NCBI GenBank assembly: GCA_964440655.1
Contig: CAYTTA010000014.1
Coordinates: 1-43,408 of the forward strand
DNA from: CAYTTA01 sp964440655
GTDB lineage: Bacteria; Bacteroidota; Rhodothermia; Balneolales; Balneolaceae
DNA length: 43,408 nt
Direction: 5' to 3'
The notes under the pieces are model-generated. The model saw only the letters and a program-made list of their open reading frames with translations, did no database searches and was not told the DNA's origin. Made by a program: the position numbers and the translations under genes. This document shows, piece after piece, positions 7,969-16,751 of the stretch; the first letter of the stretch is position 1, and every line of letters starts with the position of its first letter.

Positions 7969-8627
7969 AAACGATGAAGGTCTACCCCATTTTCCTCAAT
8001 CGCCTGGACGACCGCCGGACCGTACTGATCGGCGGCAACCATGAGGCGGAGCGAAAGGCGCTCGAACTTCTGGGATGTGGAGCCCGGATCACCCTCATTC
8101 ACCCGGTGCTGACCCGGAGACTGAAAGAGCTGGCCGAAACGGGCAGGATCACCTGGATCCCGCGGGAGTATCTTCCGGGGGATCTTGAAGGGGCGTTTCT
8201 GGTCATTGTGGCGCAGTTCTCCGGCGACCAGAACCGTCAGATCTTCGAAGAGGCCGAGGAGAGAGGGATTCTGGTCAATGTGATGGATGACATCCCGCAC
8301 TGCACCTTCACCTTCGGCTCGATCGTCAAGCGCGGTGCCCTTACACTGGCCATCTCGACGAGCGGCGCCGCTCCCGCCCTTGCGGTCCGTCTGCGGCAGC
8401 GCTTTGAAAAGGAGTTCGGCGATGAGTTTGAACCCTTTCTGGAGCTGATGCAGAGTTTGCGTGCCCCGATGGCAGCCACCTGGCCCGATTTTGAGACCCG
8501 CCGGAAGGTTTGGTACCGTCTTATCGACTCCGACATTCTGAAGCTCTTCAGGGAGAACCGGCTCGAGGAAGCCCTGGCTCTGACTGAAGAGATTGTCGGC
8601 CCCGAAGTGCTTCGGCAGGCGATCTGA
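7965..8627 (+). CDS. Precorrin-2 dehydrogenase / sirohydrochlorin ferrochelatase (CysG N-terminal type)
   Basis: A 220-residue protein with the order of the CysG N-terminal half or Met8p. A Rossmann domain (VLIGGNHEAERKALELL, about residues 17-35) is followed by the dimerisation and chelatase segment SIVKRGALTLAISTSGAAPALA and a helical tail. It oxidises precorrin-2 with NAD and inserts iron to give siroheme. The usual glycine-rich GGGxVAxxK loop is here GGNHEAERK, a departure that may change nucleotide binding. It is the last gene of the operon and translationally coupled to cysH by a 4-bp overlap. The start at 7965 is supported by this overlap and by the family start just before the first beta strand. 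Confidence 0.85.
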   Translation: MKTMKVYPIFLNRLDDRRTVLIGGNHEAERKALELLGCGARITLIHPVLTRRLKELAETGRITWIPREYLPGDLEGAFLVIVAQFSGDQNRQIFEEAEERGILVNVMDDIPHCTFTFGSIVKRGALTLAISTSGAAPALAVRLRQRFEKEFGDEFEPFLELMQSLRAPMAATWPDFETRRKVWYRLIDSDILKLFRENRLEEALALTEEIVGPEVLRQAI

Positions 8628-8664
8628 CACCCCCTCTTACACCAGGCGGTTCTCACCGGCCGGC

Positions 8665-8712
8665 TTGTCTCACTTCGGCTGGTCGTCCCAAGATTTGTCT
8701 CACTCCGGCAGG
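8665..8712. repeat. Two imperfect direct repeats with 30-bp period
   Basis: ttgtctcacttcggctgg (8665-8682) recurs as ttgtctcactccggcagg (8695-8712) with two mismatches. They lie in the 250-bp gap between the siroheme gene and the NamZ-like lipoprotein. A short hairpin ccagg-gct-cctgg follows near 8720-8732. The function is unknown; this may be a fragment of a decayed repeat or paired operator half-sites. Confidence 0.4.
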
Positions 8713-8877
8713 CGGGCCCACCAGGGCTCCTGGCCATTCCATGCCCCGACATCATGCCATGACCGCGCGGAGCTGTTTGCCGCGGTTCGGCGGATCGATT
8801 ACATTCCGGTAGTTTTCTTTTCGAAAACTGCGTTCGACACCTGTATGAATCTGCCAAACCGTAACCAGACCGGTACC

Positions 8878-10164
8878 ATGCGACATTCAAAGCTCTCCTC
8901 CTGCGGGACCTTCCCGCTTCCAATCCTGCTTCTCCTTCTTCTGCTTCTCACCGGTGCCTGTGCTCCGGATCGCCCGGAAGAGCAGCAAAGCGTCCGGGTC
9001 GGAGCGGAACGTCTCTTCACCGACTACTACCATCTGGTGGAGGGAAAGCGCGTGGGGCTCATCACCAACCACAGCGCTGTAGTGAACGGGGAGCATGTTG
9101 CCGACCTTCTCCATGCCGATCCGGGAATCGAACTCGTTGCACTGTTTGGTCCGGAGCACGGTATCCGCGGCACCGCCGATGCCGGAGAGGCGGTCGCTCA
9201 CGGTGTGGACGAGGTGACCGGAGTCCCGGCCTGGAGTCTTTACGGAGAGGTTCGCCGCCCCACCCCGGAGATGCTCGAGGACGTGGATGTTCTGATCTTC
9301 GACATCCAGGATGTGGGAGCAAGATTCTATACCTATCCAATCACCATGGGCCGATCGATGATCTCGGCCGCCGAGGCGGATATCCCCTTTCTGGTGCTGG
9401 ACCGGCCCAATCCACTGGGAGGGATGAAGATCGAGGGGGCGATCCGTGAAGACCGGTTCCAGTCCGGGATCGGCATGTATCCGACTCCCATCACCCACGG
9501 GATGACAGTGGGTGAGCTCGCTCTCATGATCCGTGATCAGGGATGGCATGAAAACCTCGAGAATCTGGAACTGCACATTATCGAGATGGAGGGCTGGAGC
9601 AGGGAGATGCTCTGGTCCGATACCGGTCTTGAGTGGATTCCACCCAGCCCCAACATCCCCGATGTGGAGACTGCCTATGTCTATCCGGGGACCTGTTTTC
9701 TCGAAGGCACCCGTGCCAGTGAAGGCCGTGGAACCTTGCAGCCCTTCCTCCAGGTAGGCAGCCCTCATGTCGATGCAGAGGCTGTCGCTGAAGCGCTGAA
9801 CCGGAAAGAGTTGCCTGGAGTCCGGTTCCATCCGGTCCGGTTTGTCCCTGAAAGCATCCCCGGGATGTCCAAGGACCCCAAACTGGAAGGTCTCACTGTT
9901 CAGGGGGTACGGCTGGAGGTCACCGACGCCGCGCGACTGGAACCGGTTGCTGCCGGTATCCACATTCTCCAGGAGCTGTACAACGCCCTGCCGGAGGAGG
10001 AAAAAGGGAACTTTTTTATTGAAAGGGGAATGCAGATTCGTGCCGGAAACGAGGAGACCCAGCAGCTGCTGGAACAGAATGAAGCGGACCGGATCATCAG
10101 CGACTGGGAAGAGGATGTCCGGCGGTTTTCCGAGCTGCGCAAAAACTATCTGATATACGATTGA
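8878..10164 (+). CDS. DUF1343 lipoprotein, NamZ-like exo-beta-N-acetylmuramidase
   Basis: A 428-residue lipoprotein: a Leu8 run in the signal peptide ends in lipobox TGAC with lipidated C28. The remainder matches the DUF1343 family in GLITNHSAVV, FGPEHGIRGTADAGE, FDIQDVGARFYTYPITMG, LDRPNPLGG and EGTRASEGRGT. Family members have been shown to be exo-beta-N-acetylmuramidases (NamZ) that release MurNAc from the non-reducing end of glycan chains. The start at 8878 puts the signal peptide at the true N-terminus; in-frame ATG 8845 is an alternative, and the long upstream extension is not credible. It sits alone, separated by 250 bp from the sulfur operon. A role in peptidoglycan turnover agrees with the GH20 and NagB-PIG-L genes further on, but enzyme activity here is inferred. 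Confidence 0.82.
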   Translation: MRHSKLSSCGTFPLPILLLLLLLLTGACAPDRPEEQQSVRVGAERLFTDYYHLVEGKRVGLITNHSAVVNGEHVADLLHADPGIELVALFGPEHGIRGTADAGEAVAHGVDEVTGVPAWSLYGEVRRPTPEMLEDVDVLIFDIQDVGARFYTYPITMGRSMISAAEADIPFLVLDRPNPLGGMKIEGAIREDRFQSGIGMYPTPITHGMTVGELALMIRDQGWHENLENLELHIIEMEGWSREMLWSDTGLEWIPPSPNIPDVETAYVYPGTCFLEGTRASEGRGTLQPFLQVGSPHVDAEAVAEALNRKELPGVRFHPVRFVPESIPGMSKDPKLEGLTVQGVRLEVTDAARLEPVAAGIHILQELYNALPEEEKGNFFIERGMQIRAGNEETQQLLEQNEADRIISDWEEDVRRFSELRKNYLIYD

Positions 10165-10517
10165 TCGCCCGGCCTGCGGCGAACTTGTGACAGGATCACA
10201 CTCGCCCGGCACTCAGCCACGATACTGGTCTGTCGCTCCGGATCAAAACAACACTTCTCTGATCACCTAAAGCCGGCAGGCCTGTGATTGTTGAAAATCT
10301 TTAACCGAAATCTGTACAAAGATTTTCTCTCTCTCTCGGCATGTTTCCCCTTGAAAAAGGAACGCCGGGTCCGGTGTCCAGCGCTGTCGCGATCATCGTT
10401 TTTCCGGGAGAACCGAAACCGGTTCGCGGCAGAGGAATCACAGTGGTTGCCATTACAGAATAAATCTGCAGGCGCATCTGTGGGAGCCGGATCCGTGAAA
10501 AAAATCAGGAGAGAATC
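10165..10517. other. 353-bp intergenic region with several hairpins
   Basis: No gene is supported. Visible elements are the dyad tgtga-N5-tcaca (10186-10200), a perfect 10-bp inverted repeat gaaaatcttt / aaagattttc (10293-10302 with 10318-10327), and a 6-bp hairpin gaaccg-aaac-cggttc (10410-10425). The last part leads into a good Shine-Dalgarno for the next gene. The region may contain the NamZ terminator and a structured leader or operator for the stress-type protein. Confidence 0.4.
10507..10513 (+). promoter_or_regulatory. Shine-Dalgarno AGGAGAG
   Basis: AGGAGAG ends four bases before the ATG at 10518 and fixes that start codon. Most genes in this window lack such a clear site, so this one may be translated at a high rate. 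Confidence 0.7.
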
Positions 10518-11111
10518 ATGGACAGAGACTATTTCCCGCCACAGGATGACCCACGGGGTGAATGGAACGAGTTGGGCAGGCAGGCTCCGCTCCACAGTGG
10601 CCGCCCCCTGACAGGGCTGTTTCCGGATCGCACCAGCGCCGGTGAGGCGTATCAGATCACCATAGATAAAGGATACACCCCTGAGGAGATCAACCTGTTC
10701 ATGTCCGGTGAAACCAGGGACCAGCTCGTATCGGACGACAGGTTTAAAGGGAGCGACATGGGCTCCCGGGCGATGGAGGGGACCGGAGCCGGTGCTGCAC
10801 TCGGAGGAGGAATGGGGGCCATTGCCGGAATCGTGGCAGCCATCGGAACAAGCATTGTCATTCCCGGTCTTGGAGTGGTCATTGCCGGCCCTGTGGCTGC
10901 CGGGCTTGCCGGGGCGGGTGCCGGAGGAATTACCGGAGGCGTTATCGGTGCGCTTGTGGGAGCCGGAGTCCCGAAAGAGTCTGCTGAAAAAGTGGAATCC
11001 GGACTCAGGGAGGGACGCATTGTGATGTCGGTGACACCGAAGAGCGACGCCGATGCCATGCTGCTGGAGAACGAGTGGCGCGCCCACAAAGGAGAACAGA
11101 TCCATCACTAA
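10518..11111 (+). CDS. General stress protein 17M-like, glycine-rich protein
   Basis: A 197-residue protein. The N-terminal part (about 30-70) resembles the YflT/17M-like domain: LFPDRTSAGEAYQITIDKGYTPEEINLFMS. A glycine/alanine-rich hydrophobic centre (about 85-150, GAGAALGGGMGAIAG ... GGVIGALVGAGVP) could form membrane-associated or glycine-zipper helices. A short tail (GLREGRIVMSVTP) follows. Proteins with this arrangement are common in soil and stress-adapted bacteria but have no proven biochemical role. The start is fixed by the AGGAGAG site. It is a single gene, convergent with the EF-G-like gene. The relation to stress is by family only. Confidence 0.65.
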   Translation: MDRDYFPPQDDPRGEWNELGRQAPLHSGRPLTGLFPDRTSAGEAYQITIDKGYTPEEINLFMSGETRDQLVSDDRFKGSDMGSRAMEGTGAGAALGGGMGAIAGIVAAIGTSIVIPGLGVVIAGPVAAGLAGAGAGGITGGVIGALVGAGVPKESAEKVESGLREGRIVMSVTPKSDADAMLLENEWRAHKGEQIHH

Positions 11112-11204
11112 GGGTGAAATTATTCATCACTGATGCTCACCCATCACTCACCCATCCCCAGGTATCCACTATTTAAGTTTCACACCTTACTTACGTTTCA
11201 CGTT

Positions 11205-11238
11205 TTAAACCTCAGCTTCGCCTTAAACCTCCGCTTCG
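11205..11238. repeat. 16-bp direct repeat spanning the stop codon of the EF-G-like gene
   Basis: ttaaacctcagcttcg (11205-11220) and ttaaacctccgcttcg (11223-11238) differ by one base at an 18-bp period. The second copy holds the TAA stop and last codons (EAEV) of the minus-strand EF-G-like gene; the first copy could encode a second EAEV-stop just beyond. It looks like a recent small tandem duplication that restored the same C-terminus. Confidence 0.6.
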
Positions 11239-13349
11239 GTGAAATCCTCCCGTATCACCTTCTCCTGAATGGGAGGAGGTACGGGAGCGTAATAGTCGAA
11301 GGTGCGGGTGTAGACCGCGCTGCCTCGTGTCATTGAGCGCAGATGCGTGGCGTAGGGGTCCAGTTCGGAGAGCGGGACCAGCGCCCGGATCTTCTGTATG
11401 GAGCCTTCGGAATCCATCCCGAGGATCTGCCCCCTTCGTGCGCTCAGATCGCTCATCACATCTCCCATGTAAGGGGCCGGAACCGACACCTCGATCCGGT
11501 AGATCGGCTCCAGAAGCTGGGGTGCCGCGTTCAGGAAACCGTCCCGGAACGCCATGAGAGAGGCTGTCCTGAAAGCCGCCTCGTTGGAATCGACCGGATG
11601 CATCGACCCGTCAAAGACCGATACCATCACATCCCGTGCCCTGCACCCGCACAGTGGACCATCCTCCATCTTCTCCATCACTCCCTTCAGGACAGCCGGC
11701 ATGAAACGTGCGTCGATCACTCCACCCACAATGCAGTTCCGGAAGACCAGCTTCCCTCCCCAGGGAAGATCAATCTCCTGCACATCACGGACGGTGAACA
11801 GATCGTCCCGTTTCGGATCGGTCGCTTCGGTCCAGGGATCGAGCTGCATATGGACCTCGGCATACTGTCCGGCACCGCCTGTCTGTTTCTTGTGTTTGTA
11901 GCTGCTTCGTACCGACCGGGTGATGGTCTCCCGATAGGGAATGCGGGGAGTGGTGTATTCAACATCCAGTCCGAATCTCCCTTTCAGCTGCTCCAGAACC
12001 ACGGAGAGGTGCTCCTCGCCCTGTCCGTGCAGCAGGATCTGTTTCAGTTCGTGGCTGTGTTCCACCCAGAGGGATGGATCCTCCTGGGCCAGCTGGTGGA
12101 GAGCCACGCCCAGTTTGTCATCGTCCCCTTCGCCGGCCGGTTTCAGCGCCCGGCGGACCACCGGTTCCGGCCACTCCGCCGGAACCACCTCAATGGAGGA
12201 CCCCTTCAGCGTGAGAGTGTCGTTGGCCTGTACATCTTTCCATTTCAGGATGAGTGCCAGATCCCCCCGGGCCGCCTCCGGCACCTCCACACGGTCGCCC
12301 CCCTGGCTGATAAAGAGCGATCCGATCCTCTGCATGGAACGGTCCCGCCGGTTCTCCAGCTCCATTCCCGGCACGGCCTTTCCATGAATCACCTTCACAA
12401 AATTCAGGCTGCCGACATGCGGTTCGGATACCGAACGGAAACAGAACAGGACCGGCTCATCCACGTCGGAAGAGCCCTGCCTGCCCGTCAGTTCCACAGG
12501 CAGTGCCTCCTCCGGGGAGGGGAGAACGTTGCCGATAAAACCCATGATGCGTCCGGTCCCCATATTCTTCAGACCCGATGTACAAAACAGGGGGAAGAGC
12601 TCCCGCTTCAGTATGGAGCGCTGAAGCCCCTCCCTCATCTGATACTCATCCAGGGTGCCCTGTTCAAAATAGAGATCCAGAAGGGTCTCGTCGTTCTCTG
12701 CGATCGATTCAATCAGCTCGTTCTGCAGCAGCTCGGCCTGTGCCCGGTGTGATTCCGGAATCGGCAACTTGTCCGGCCTCCCCCCTCCTTCCGGGAACTC
12801 ATACATTGTCATCTTCAGCACATCAATGATCGCGTGGAACTCCTCCCCTTCACTGTAGGGATACTGCACCACGACCACCTCGCGGCCGAAACTCTCCCGG
12901 CTCATATCGACCGCTCTCTGGAAATCGGCCTGTTCGGCGTCAAGCTTGTTGACCACCAGGATAGATGGGAGGCCGCTTTCGGCGGCACGCTTCCAGAGGG
13001 CCTCGGTGCCGGTCTCCACCCCACTCTCGGCATCAATCACAAAAAGTGCCGAGTCGGCAACCTTCAGACTGGCAATGAACCCGCCGATGAAGTCGGGTGT
13101 TCCGGGTGTATCCAGAAGATTGACCCGCGTCCCACGCCAGTCAAAATGGAGCAGGGAGGTGTAGACCGACTTCCCCTTCTCTTTCTCGATGGGGTGAAAA
13201 TCGGAAACCGTATTTTTATTCTGTATACTTCCGCGTCTGCCGGTCGTCCCGGATTCAAACAGCATGGTTTCGGCCAGTGTCGTCTTTCCTGAACCGGAGT
13301 GACCGGCCAGGACGATATTCCGGATGGAAGTGGGTTGATAGATTTTCAT
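11223..13349 (-). CDS. Elongation factor G-like translational GTPase (EF-G paralogue)
   Basis: A 708-residue five-domain translational GTPase. The G1 loop GHSGSGKT (16-23), G3 DTPG (80-83) and G4 NKLD (134-137) are intact. The switch I region reads EKEKGKSVYTSLL (about 55-67), where canonical EF-G has ERGITI. It resembles the EF-G-like group that accompanies, but does not replace, FusA. Domain IV and V segments are recognisable (TPRIPYRETITR; RRGQILGMDSEG). It may act in ribosome recycling, translation rescue or stress and not in bulk elongation; this is inference. It is read away from the exonuclease gene, with a 126-bp divergent intergenic region. The start codon at 13349 is a few residues before the first beta strand, as usual for the family. 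Confidence 0.85.
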   Translation of the reverse strand: MKIYQPTSIRNIVLAGHSGSGKTTLAETMLFESGTTGRRGSIQNKNTVSDFHPIEKEKGKSVYTSLLHFDWRGTRVNLLDTPGTPDFIGGFIASLKVADSALFVIDAESGVETGTEALWKRAAESGLPSILVVNKLDAEQADFQRAVDMSRESFGREVVVVQYPYSEGEEFHAIIDVLKMTMYEFPEGGGRPDKLPIPESHRAQAELLQNELIESIAENDETLLDLYFEQGTLDEYQMREGLQRSILKRELFPLFCTSGLKNMGTGRIMGFIGNVLPSPEEALPVELTGRQGSSDVDEPVLFCFRSVSEPHVGSLNFVKVIHGKAVPGMELENRRDRSMQRIGSLFISQGGDRVEVPEAARGDLALILKWKDVQANDTLTLKGSSIEVVPAEWPEPVVRRALKPAGEGDDDKLGVALHQLAQEDPSLWVEHSHELKQILLHGQGEEHLSVVLEQLKGRFGLDVEYTTPRIPYRETITRSVRSSYKHKKQTGGAGQYAEVHMQLDPWTEATDPKRDDLFTVRDVQEIDLPWGGKLVFRNCIVGGVIDARFMPAVLKGVMEKMEDGPLCGCRARDVMVSVFDGSMHPVDSNEAAFRTASLMAFRDGFLNAAPQLLEPIYRIEVSVPAPYMGDVMSDLSARRGQILGMDSEGSIQKIRALVPLSELDPYATHLRSMTRGSAVYTRTFDYYAPVPPPIQEKVIREDFTEAEV

Positions 13350-13475
13350 AGCGAGATCATGACGTTTCGTGATGTTCGTGACGGACGTTTTGTGACAACG
13401 TGTTGACTCCCGATGACTCTATACAACCCAAAGAGTTGCCGTTAACGTTTCATCTCATCCCGTTCCGCAGTCACC

Positions 13476-14198
13476 ATGTTTTTCGTCTTTGATCTGGAAA
13501 CCATACCGGATACCGTTTTTCTCCGGACCGTTCTGGAAGAGAACGAGTGCGAAGAGGAAGAACTGCTGCAGATCGCGGCCGAAAAGCTGGGGGCCAGATC
13601 GTCGGGTTTCCTCCCCCCCATGTTTCATCGGGTCGTCGCCTGGGTCGGTCTCTGGATCCAGAACGACGGGCGGCCCCGGCAGAAGACCTCCTGGAGCGGA
13701 CACGATGAGAAAGAGGGGCTGCTCCGGCTCTTCGATGCCCTGCACACCTACAAGGATTTCGGTCTGATCCATCACAACGGGCGTACCTTCGACCTTCCCG
13801 TACTGACCTACCGGACGATGAAATACGGACTTCAGATGCCGTTTCGTCTGGCCCACCATGAAATCCGATACCGGTACAGCCAGCACAATATCGACCTGAT
13901 GGATCAGTTCAGTAACTACGGAGCCAGTTCGTTTCCGAGACTCAGTCATCTGGGCCATCTGATCGGAATTCCCTTCAAGCAGACCGGTGAGGGGCAGGAT
14001 GTTGCCGACATGTTCCGGAACGGAGAGCTGGAAAGGATTGAACACTACTGCTACGAGGATGTGATGGCAACCTACATTGTCTGGCTCCATCTGAAATACA
14101 CGGTCGGGGAGATCGCAGAGAAGGCCTTCAGGAACCTTCGGGAGAGGGCGCTGGGCAAACTGAAGGAGATCCAGAGCCGGGAGTTGCCGTCCGGCTGA
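13476..14198 (+). CDS. Predicted 3'-5' exonuclease of the PolB-like DnaQ family
   Basis: A 240-residue protein matching the stand-alone 3'-5' exonucleases related to the PolB proofreading domain (DNA_pol_B_exo2 type). ExoI motif FDLETIPD holds the catalytic D and E near residues 5-7. The ExoII region HHNGRTFDLPVL carries the next aspartate. The ExoIII-like stretch YCYEDVMATYIVW has a late aspartate. It probably degrades single-stranded DNA or RNA ends in repair. It precedes uvrD by about 190 bp on the same strand, so a joint repair role is possible. The start at 13476 lies two residues before the first core strand. Substrate and partners are not known. Confidence 0.75.
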   Translation: MFFVFDLETIPDTVFLRTVLEENECEEEELLQIAAEKLGARSSGFLPPMFHRVVAWVGLWIQNDGRPRQKTSWSGHDEKEGLLRLFDALHTYKDFGLIHHNGRTFDLPVLTYRTMKYGLQMPFRLAHHEIRYRYSQHNIDLMDQFSNYGASSFPRLSHLGHLIGIPFKQTGEGQDVADMFRNGELERIEHYCYEDVMATYIVWLHLKYTVGEIAEKAFRNLRERALGKLKEIQSRELPSG

Positions 14199-14270
14199 CG
14201 GTGTGTCAGGGTACGGTTCGCATGGCCGGGAGAATCCACTGTTCAGCCCGGACATTCACCGTCATCTTTT
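14196..14270 (+). terminator. Possible terminator after the exonuclease
   Basis: tgacggtg (14196-14203, including the stop codon) pairs with caccgtca (14257-14264), and an inner stem ccggg / cccgg (14226-14230 with 14247-14251) stabilises the arm. The run tcttttgtaatttt follows. The loop between stems is large, so this is a modest call. Confidence 0.35.
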
Positions 14271-14271
14271 G

Positions 14272-14279
14272 TAATTTTG
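14272..14279 (+). promoter_or_regulatory. Bacteroidota-type -7 box (TAATTTTG) ahead of uvrD
   Basis: TAATTTTG matches the TAnnTTTG -7 element of Bacteroidota exactly and lies about 110 bp before the helicase start. No good TTTG -33 element was found at 19-21 bp upstream, so the call is tentative. Confidence 0.35.
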
Positions 14280-14387
14280 GCCCTTCTTCGAAAAGTGCGG
14301 GCGCATTCGGATCCCTTTCCGGTCCCTGAATCCTCCTGCATATGCATCGGTCCCGGATCGTCCGAACCCTATGAATCTTTCAGCTGA

Positions 14388-16751
14388 ATGAGCTCTGAAT
14401 CGAATATGGCTATCCCCTCCGGCAACGCTCCCGCTTTTCTCCGTGAACTCAATGAACGTCAGCGGGAAGCGGTGACCACAACCGAAGGCCCCCTGCTGAT
14501 TGTGGCCGGTGCCGGCAGCGGAAAAACCAGGGTGCTCACCTACCGGATCGCCTACATCCTTCATCAGCAGCTCGCCCTCCCCCAGAACATTCTCGCCCTT
14601 ACCTTTACCAACAAGGCGGCGCGGGAGATGCAGGAACGGATCTCACAGCTGATCGATGAGCGCGCGTCCCGCCTCTGGATGGGAACATTCCACTCCATCT
14701 TCGCGCGGATTCTGCGTTATGAAGCCGACAAGATCGGTTTCACCAGCAACTTCAGCATCTACGACACCGGCGACTCCGAGCAGGCGATCAAGCTCATCCT
14801 TGAAGAGCTCCACTACGATCCGAGAGAGGTCAAGCCAAAGCTGATCCACCGGAAGATCAGCGATGCAAAGAACGAATTGATCTCCCCGGACACCTACCTG
14901 GAAAAATTTGTCCACTCTCCGCTCGACGACATCACTTCAAAAGTCTACACCATCTATCAGCAGCGGCTCAAGCAGGCCAATTCGATGGATTTTGATGACC
15001 TTCTGGTGCGGCCGGTCGAGCTGTTCCAGAATCATCCCGATGTGCTCCAGAAGTACCAGGCAGGCTTCCGATATATCATGATCGATGAGTATCAGGACAC
15101 GAACCACGCCCAGTACAAGGTGACCAAACTGCTGGCCGGGCTGCACAGGAACATCTGTGTGGTGGGTGACGATGCCCAGAGCATCTACTCCTTCCGGGGG
15201 GCCGATATCAGCAATATTCTCAATTTCCAGAGCGATTACGAGAATGCCCGGCAGATTCCGCTCGAGCAGAACTACCGCTCCACCAAGTACATCCTCCAGT
15301 GCGCCGACTCGGTCATCAAGCGAAACGAGAAGCAGCTCAAGAAAACCCTCTGGACAGAGAATGTGGAGGGAGATCCCATCATCCTGCTGGAGAATTACGA
15401 TGAGCGGGACGAAGCGAACCGCATCGTCAACTACATCCATGAACTGAAACTCCGCCACGGCTACAACAACAACGATTTTGCCATTCTCTACAGGACCAAC
15501 TACCAGAGCCGGGTCTTCGAGGAGGCGCTGCGCCGGCGAAGCATTGCATATCAGTTGGTCGGTGGACTCTCTTTCTACCAGCGGAAGGAGATCAAGGATG
15601 TGCTTGCCTATCTCACTCTGCTGGTCAACCCCGAGGATGAACAGAATCTGCTCCGGATCATCAACGAGCCATCGCGCGGCATCGGTCGAAAGACTCTCAA
15701 CGAACTGCTCTCACAATCGCGGAGCAGCGGCCGGTCGATCTGGAGCATCCTCGAGCAAGGGGACACCGACTCTCTCTACAAGCCTGCCCGTGTGCAGATC
15801 GATCAGTTTGTCCGGATGATCCGGACGCTCCGGCAGGAACTTGAGCAGGGGGCCTCCATTCTCGACGTGACCCGGAAGATGCTCGAGCAGAGCGGATACC
15901 TGAAGGCCCTGATCGAGGAGAACAGCCCGCAGTCCCTGAGCCGGCGCGACAACGTGCTGGAACTGCAGAATGCCATCTCCTGGTATGAGAAGAGCAACCG
16001 GAACCCCTCTCTCGGCTCCTTCCTTCAGGAGATCAGCCTGATCACCGACAGTGACAATTTCGACGAAGAGCGTCCCGCCGTCACTCTCATGACCGTTCAC
16101 GGCTCCAAGGGTCTGGAGTTCCCGGTTGTCTTTATCGTGGGACTTGAGGAGAACCTCTTCCCCATGGGGGGACGGGATGGTGAAGAGGCCGATATCGAGG
16201 AGGAGCGCCGGCTCTTTTATGTGGCGATCACACGGGCCGAACAGCGTCTCTTCTTCAGTTACTGCAACAGCCGGTTCAAGTTCGGGGAAGAGGTGCGGCA
16301 GATGCGCTCCCGCTTCCTGAACGAGGTGGATTCGGGTGTGGTGAGGACCGAGACAGGAGCGACGATCCCGCAGGGAGACACCTCCGGCACTTCCGCTGGA
16401 TTGGGTTCCGGTGGCGGCGGCAGGTTCGGCTCCGCCGGCCTTGCAGGCGGACGATCAGGGCGAAAAGCGGTTTCCGGGGAGAGCTCCATGCGGGTCGAAT
16501 ACGACTGGAAGAAGCCCAAGAGCGGTACAAGTTCCAAAGAAAGTGGATACACCATCGAATATGAGTACGATCCGGAGAACGATCCGTTTCATGCCGGTGT
16601 GGAGGTAATGCACTCCAGGTTCGGGACCGGAAAGATCCTGAGCCGGTCCGGCGAGGGACAGGACAGCCGTGTAGTGGTCTTTTTCCCCGGACGGGGTCAG
16701 AAAACCCTCATGCTCCGGGCTGCCCGGCTTGAAGTCGTCCGTCGCTCCTGA
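14388..16751 (+). CDS. UvrD/PcrA-type DNA helicase
   Basis: A 787-residue SF1A 3'-5' helicase acting in nucleotide-excision and replication-fork repair. Q motif LNERQREAV and Walker A AGAGSGKT (40-47) open the protein; Walker B IDEYQDTN begins at residue 232. GDDAQSIYSFRGAD, QNYRST, the TVHGSKGLEF motif and VAITRAEQRLFFSY follow in the usual order. A glycine/serine-rich linker (near 665-700) leads to a C-terminal Tudor-like domain (HSRFGTGKILSRSGEG) like the PcrA RNA-polymerase-binding module. ATG 14406 is an alternative start. PcrA and UvrD cannot be told apart without alignment, so no symbol is given. Confidence 0.93.
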   Translation: MSSESNMAIPSGNAPAFLRELNERQREAVTTTEGPLLIVAGAGSGKTRVLTYRIAYILHQQLALPQNILALTFTNKAAREMQERISQLIDERASRLWMGTFHSIFARILRYEADKIGFTSNFSIYDTGDSEQAIKLILEELHYDPREVKPKLIHRKISDAKNELISPDTYLEKFVHSPLDDITSKVYTIYQQRLKQANSMDFDDLLVRPVELFQNHPDVLQKYQAGFRYIMIDEYQDTNHAQYKVTKLLAGLHRNICVVGDDAQSIYSFRGADISNILNFQSDYENARQIPLEQNYRSTKYILQCADSVIKRNEKQLKKTLWTENVEGDPIILLENYDERDEANRIVNYIHELKLRHGYNNNDFAILYRTNYQSRVFEEALRRRSIAYQLVGGLSFYQRKEIKDVLAYLTLLVNPEDEQNLLRIINEPSRGIGRKTLNELLSQSRSSGRSIWSILEQGDTDSLYKPARVQIDQFVRMIRTLRQELEQGASILDVTRKMLEQSGYLKALIEENSPQSLSRRDNVLELQNAISWYEKSNRNPSLGSFLQEISLITDSDNFDEERPAVTLMTVHGSKGLEFPVVFIVGLEENLFPMGGRDGEEADIEEERRLFYVAITRAEQRLFFSYCNSRFKFGEEVRQMRSRFLNEVDSGVVRTETGATIPQGDTSGTSAGLGSGGGGRFGSAGLAGGRSGRKAVSGESSMRVEYDWKKPKSGTSSKESGYTIEYEYDPENDPFHAGVEVMHSRFGTGKILSRSGEGQDSRVVVFFPGRGQKTLMLRAARLEVVRRS

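Noticed and set aside
11160..11215. parS site (gtttcac near the par genes' genome)
   Set aside because: The tttcacgttttaaac stretch lacks the symmetrical TGTTNCACGTGNAACA form, and it lies far from parAB.
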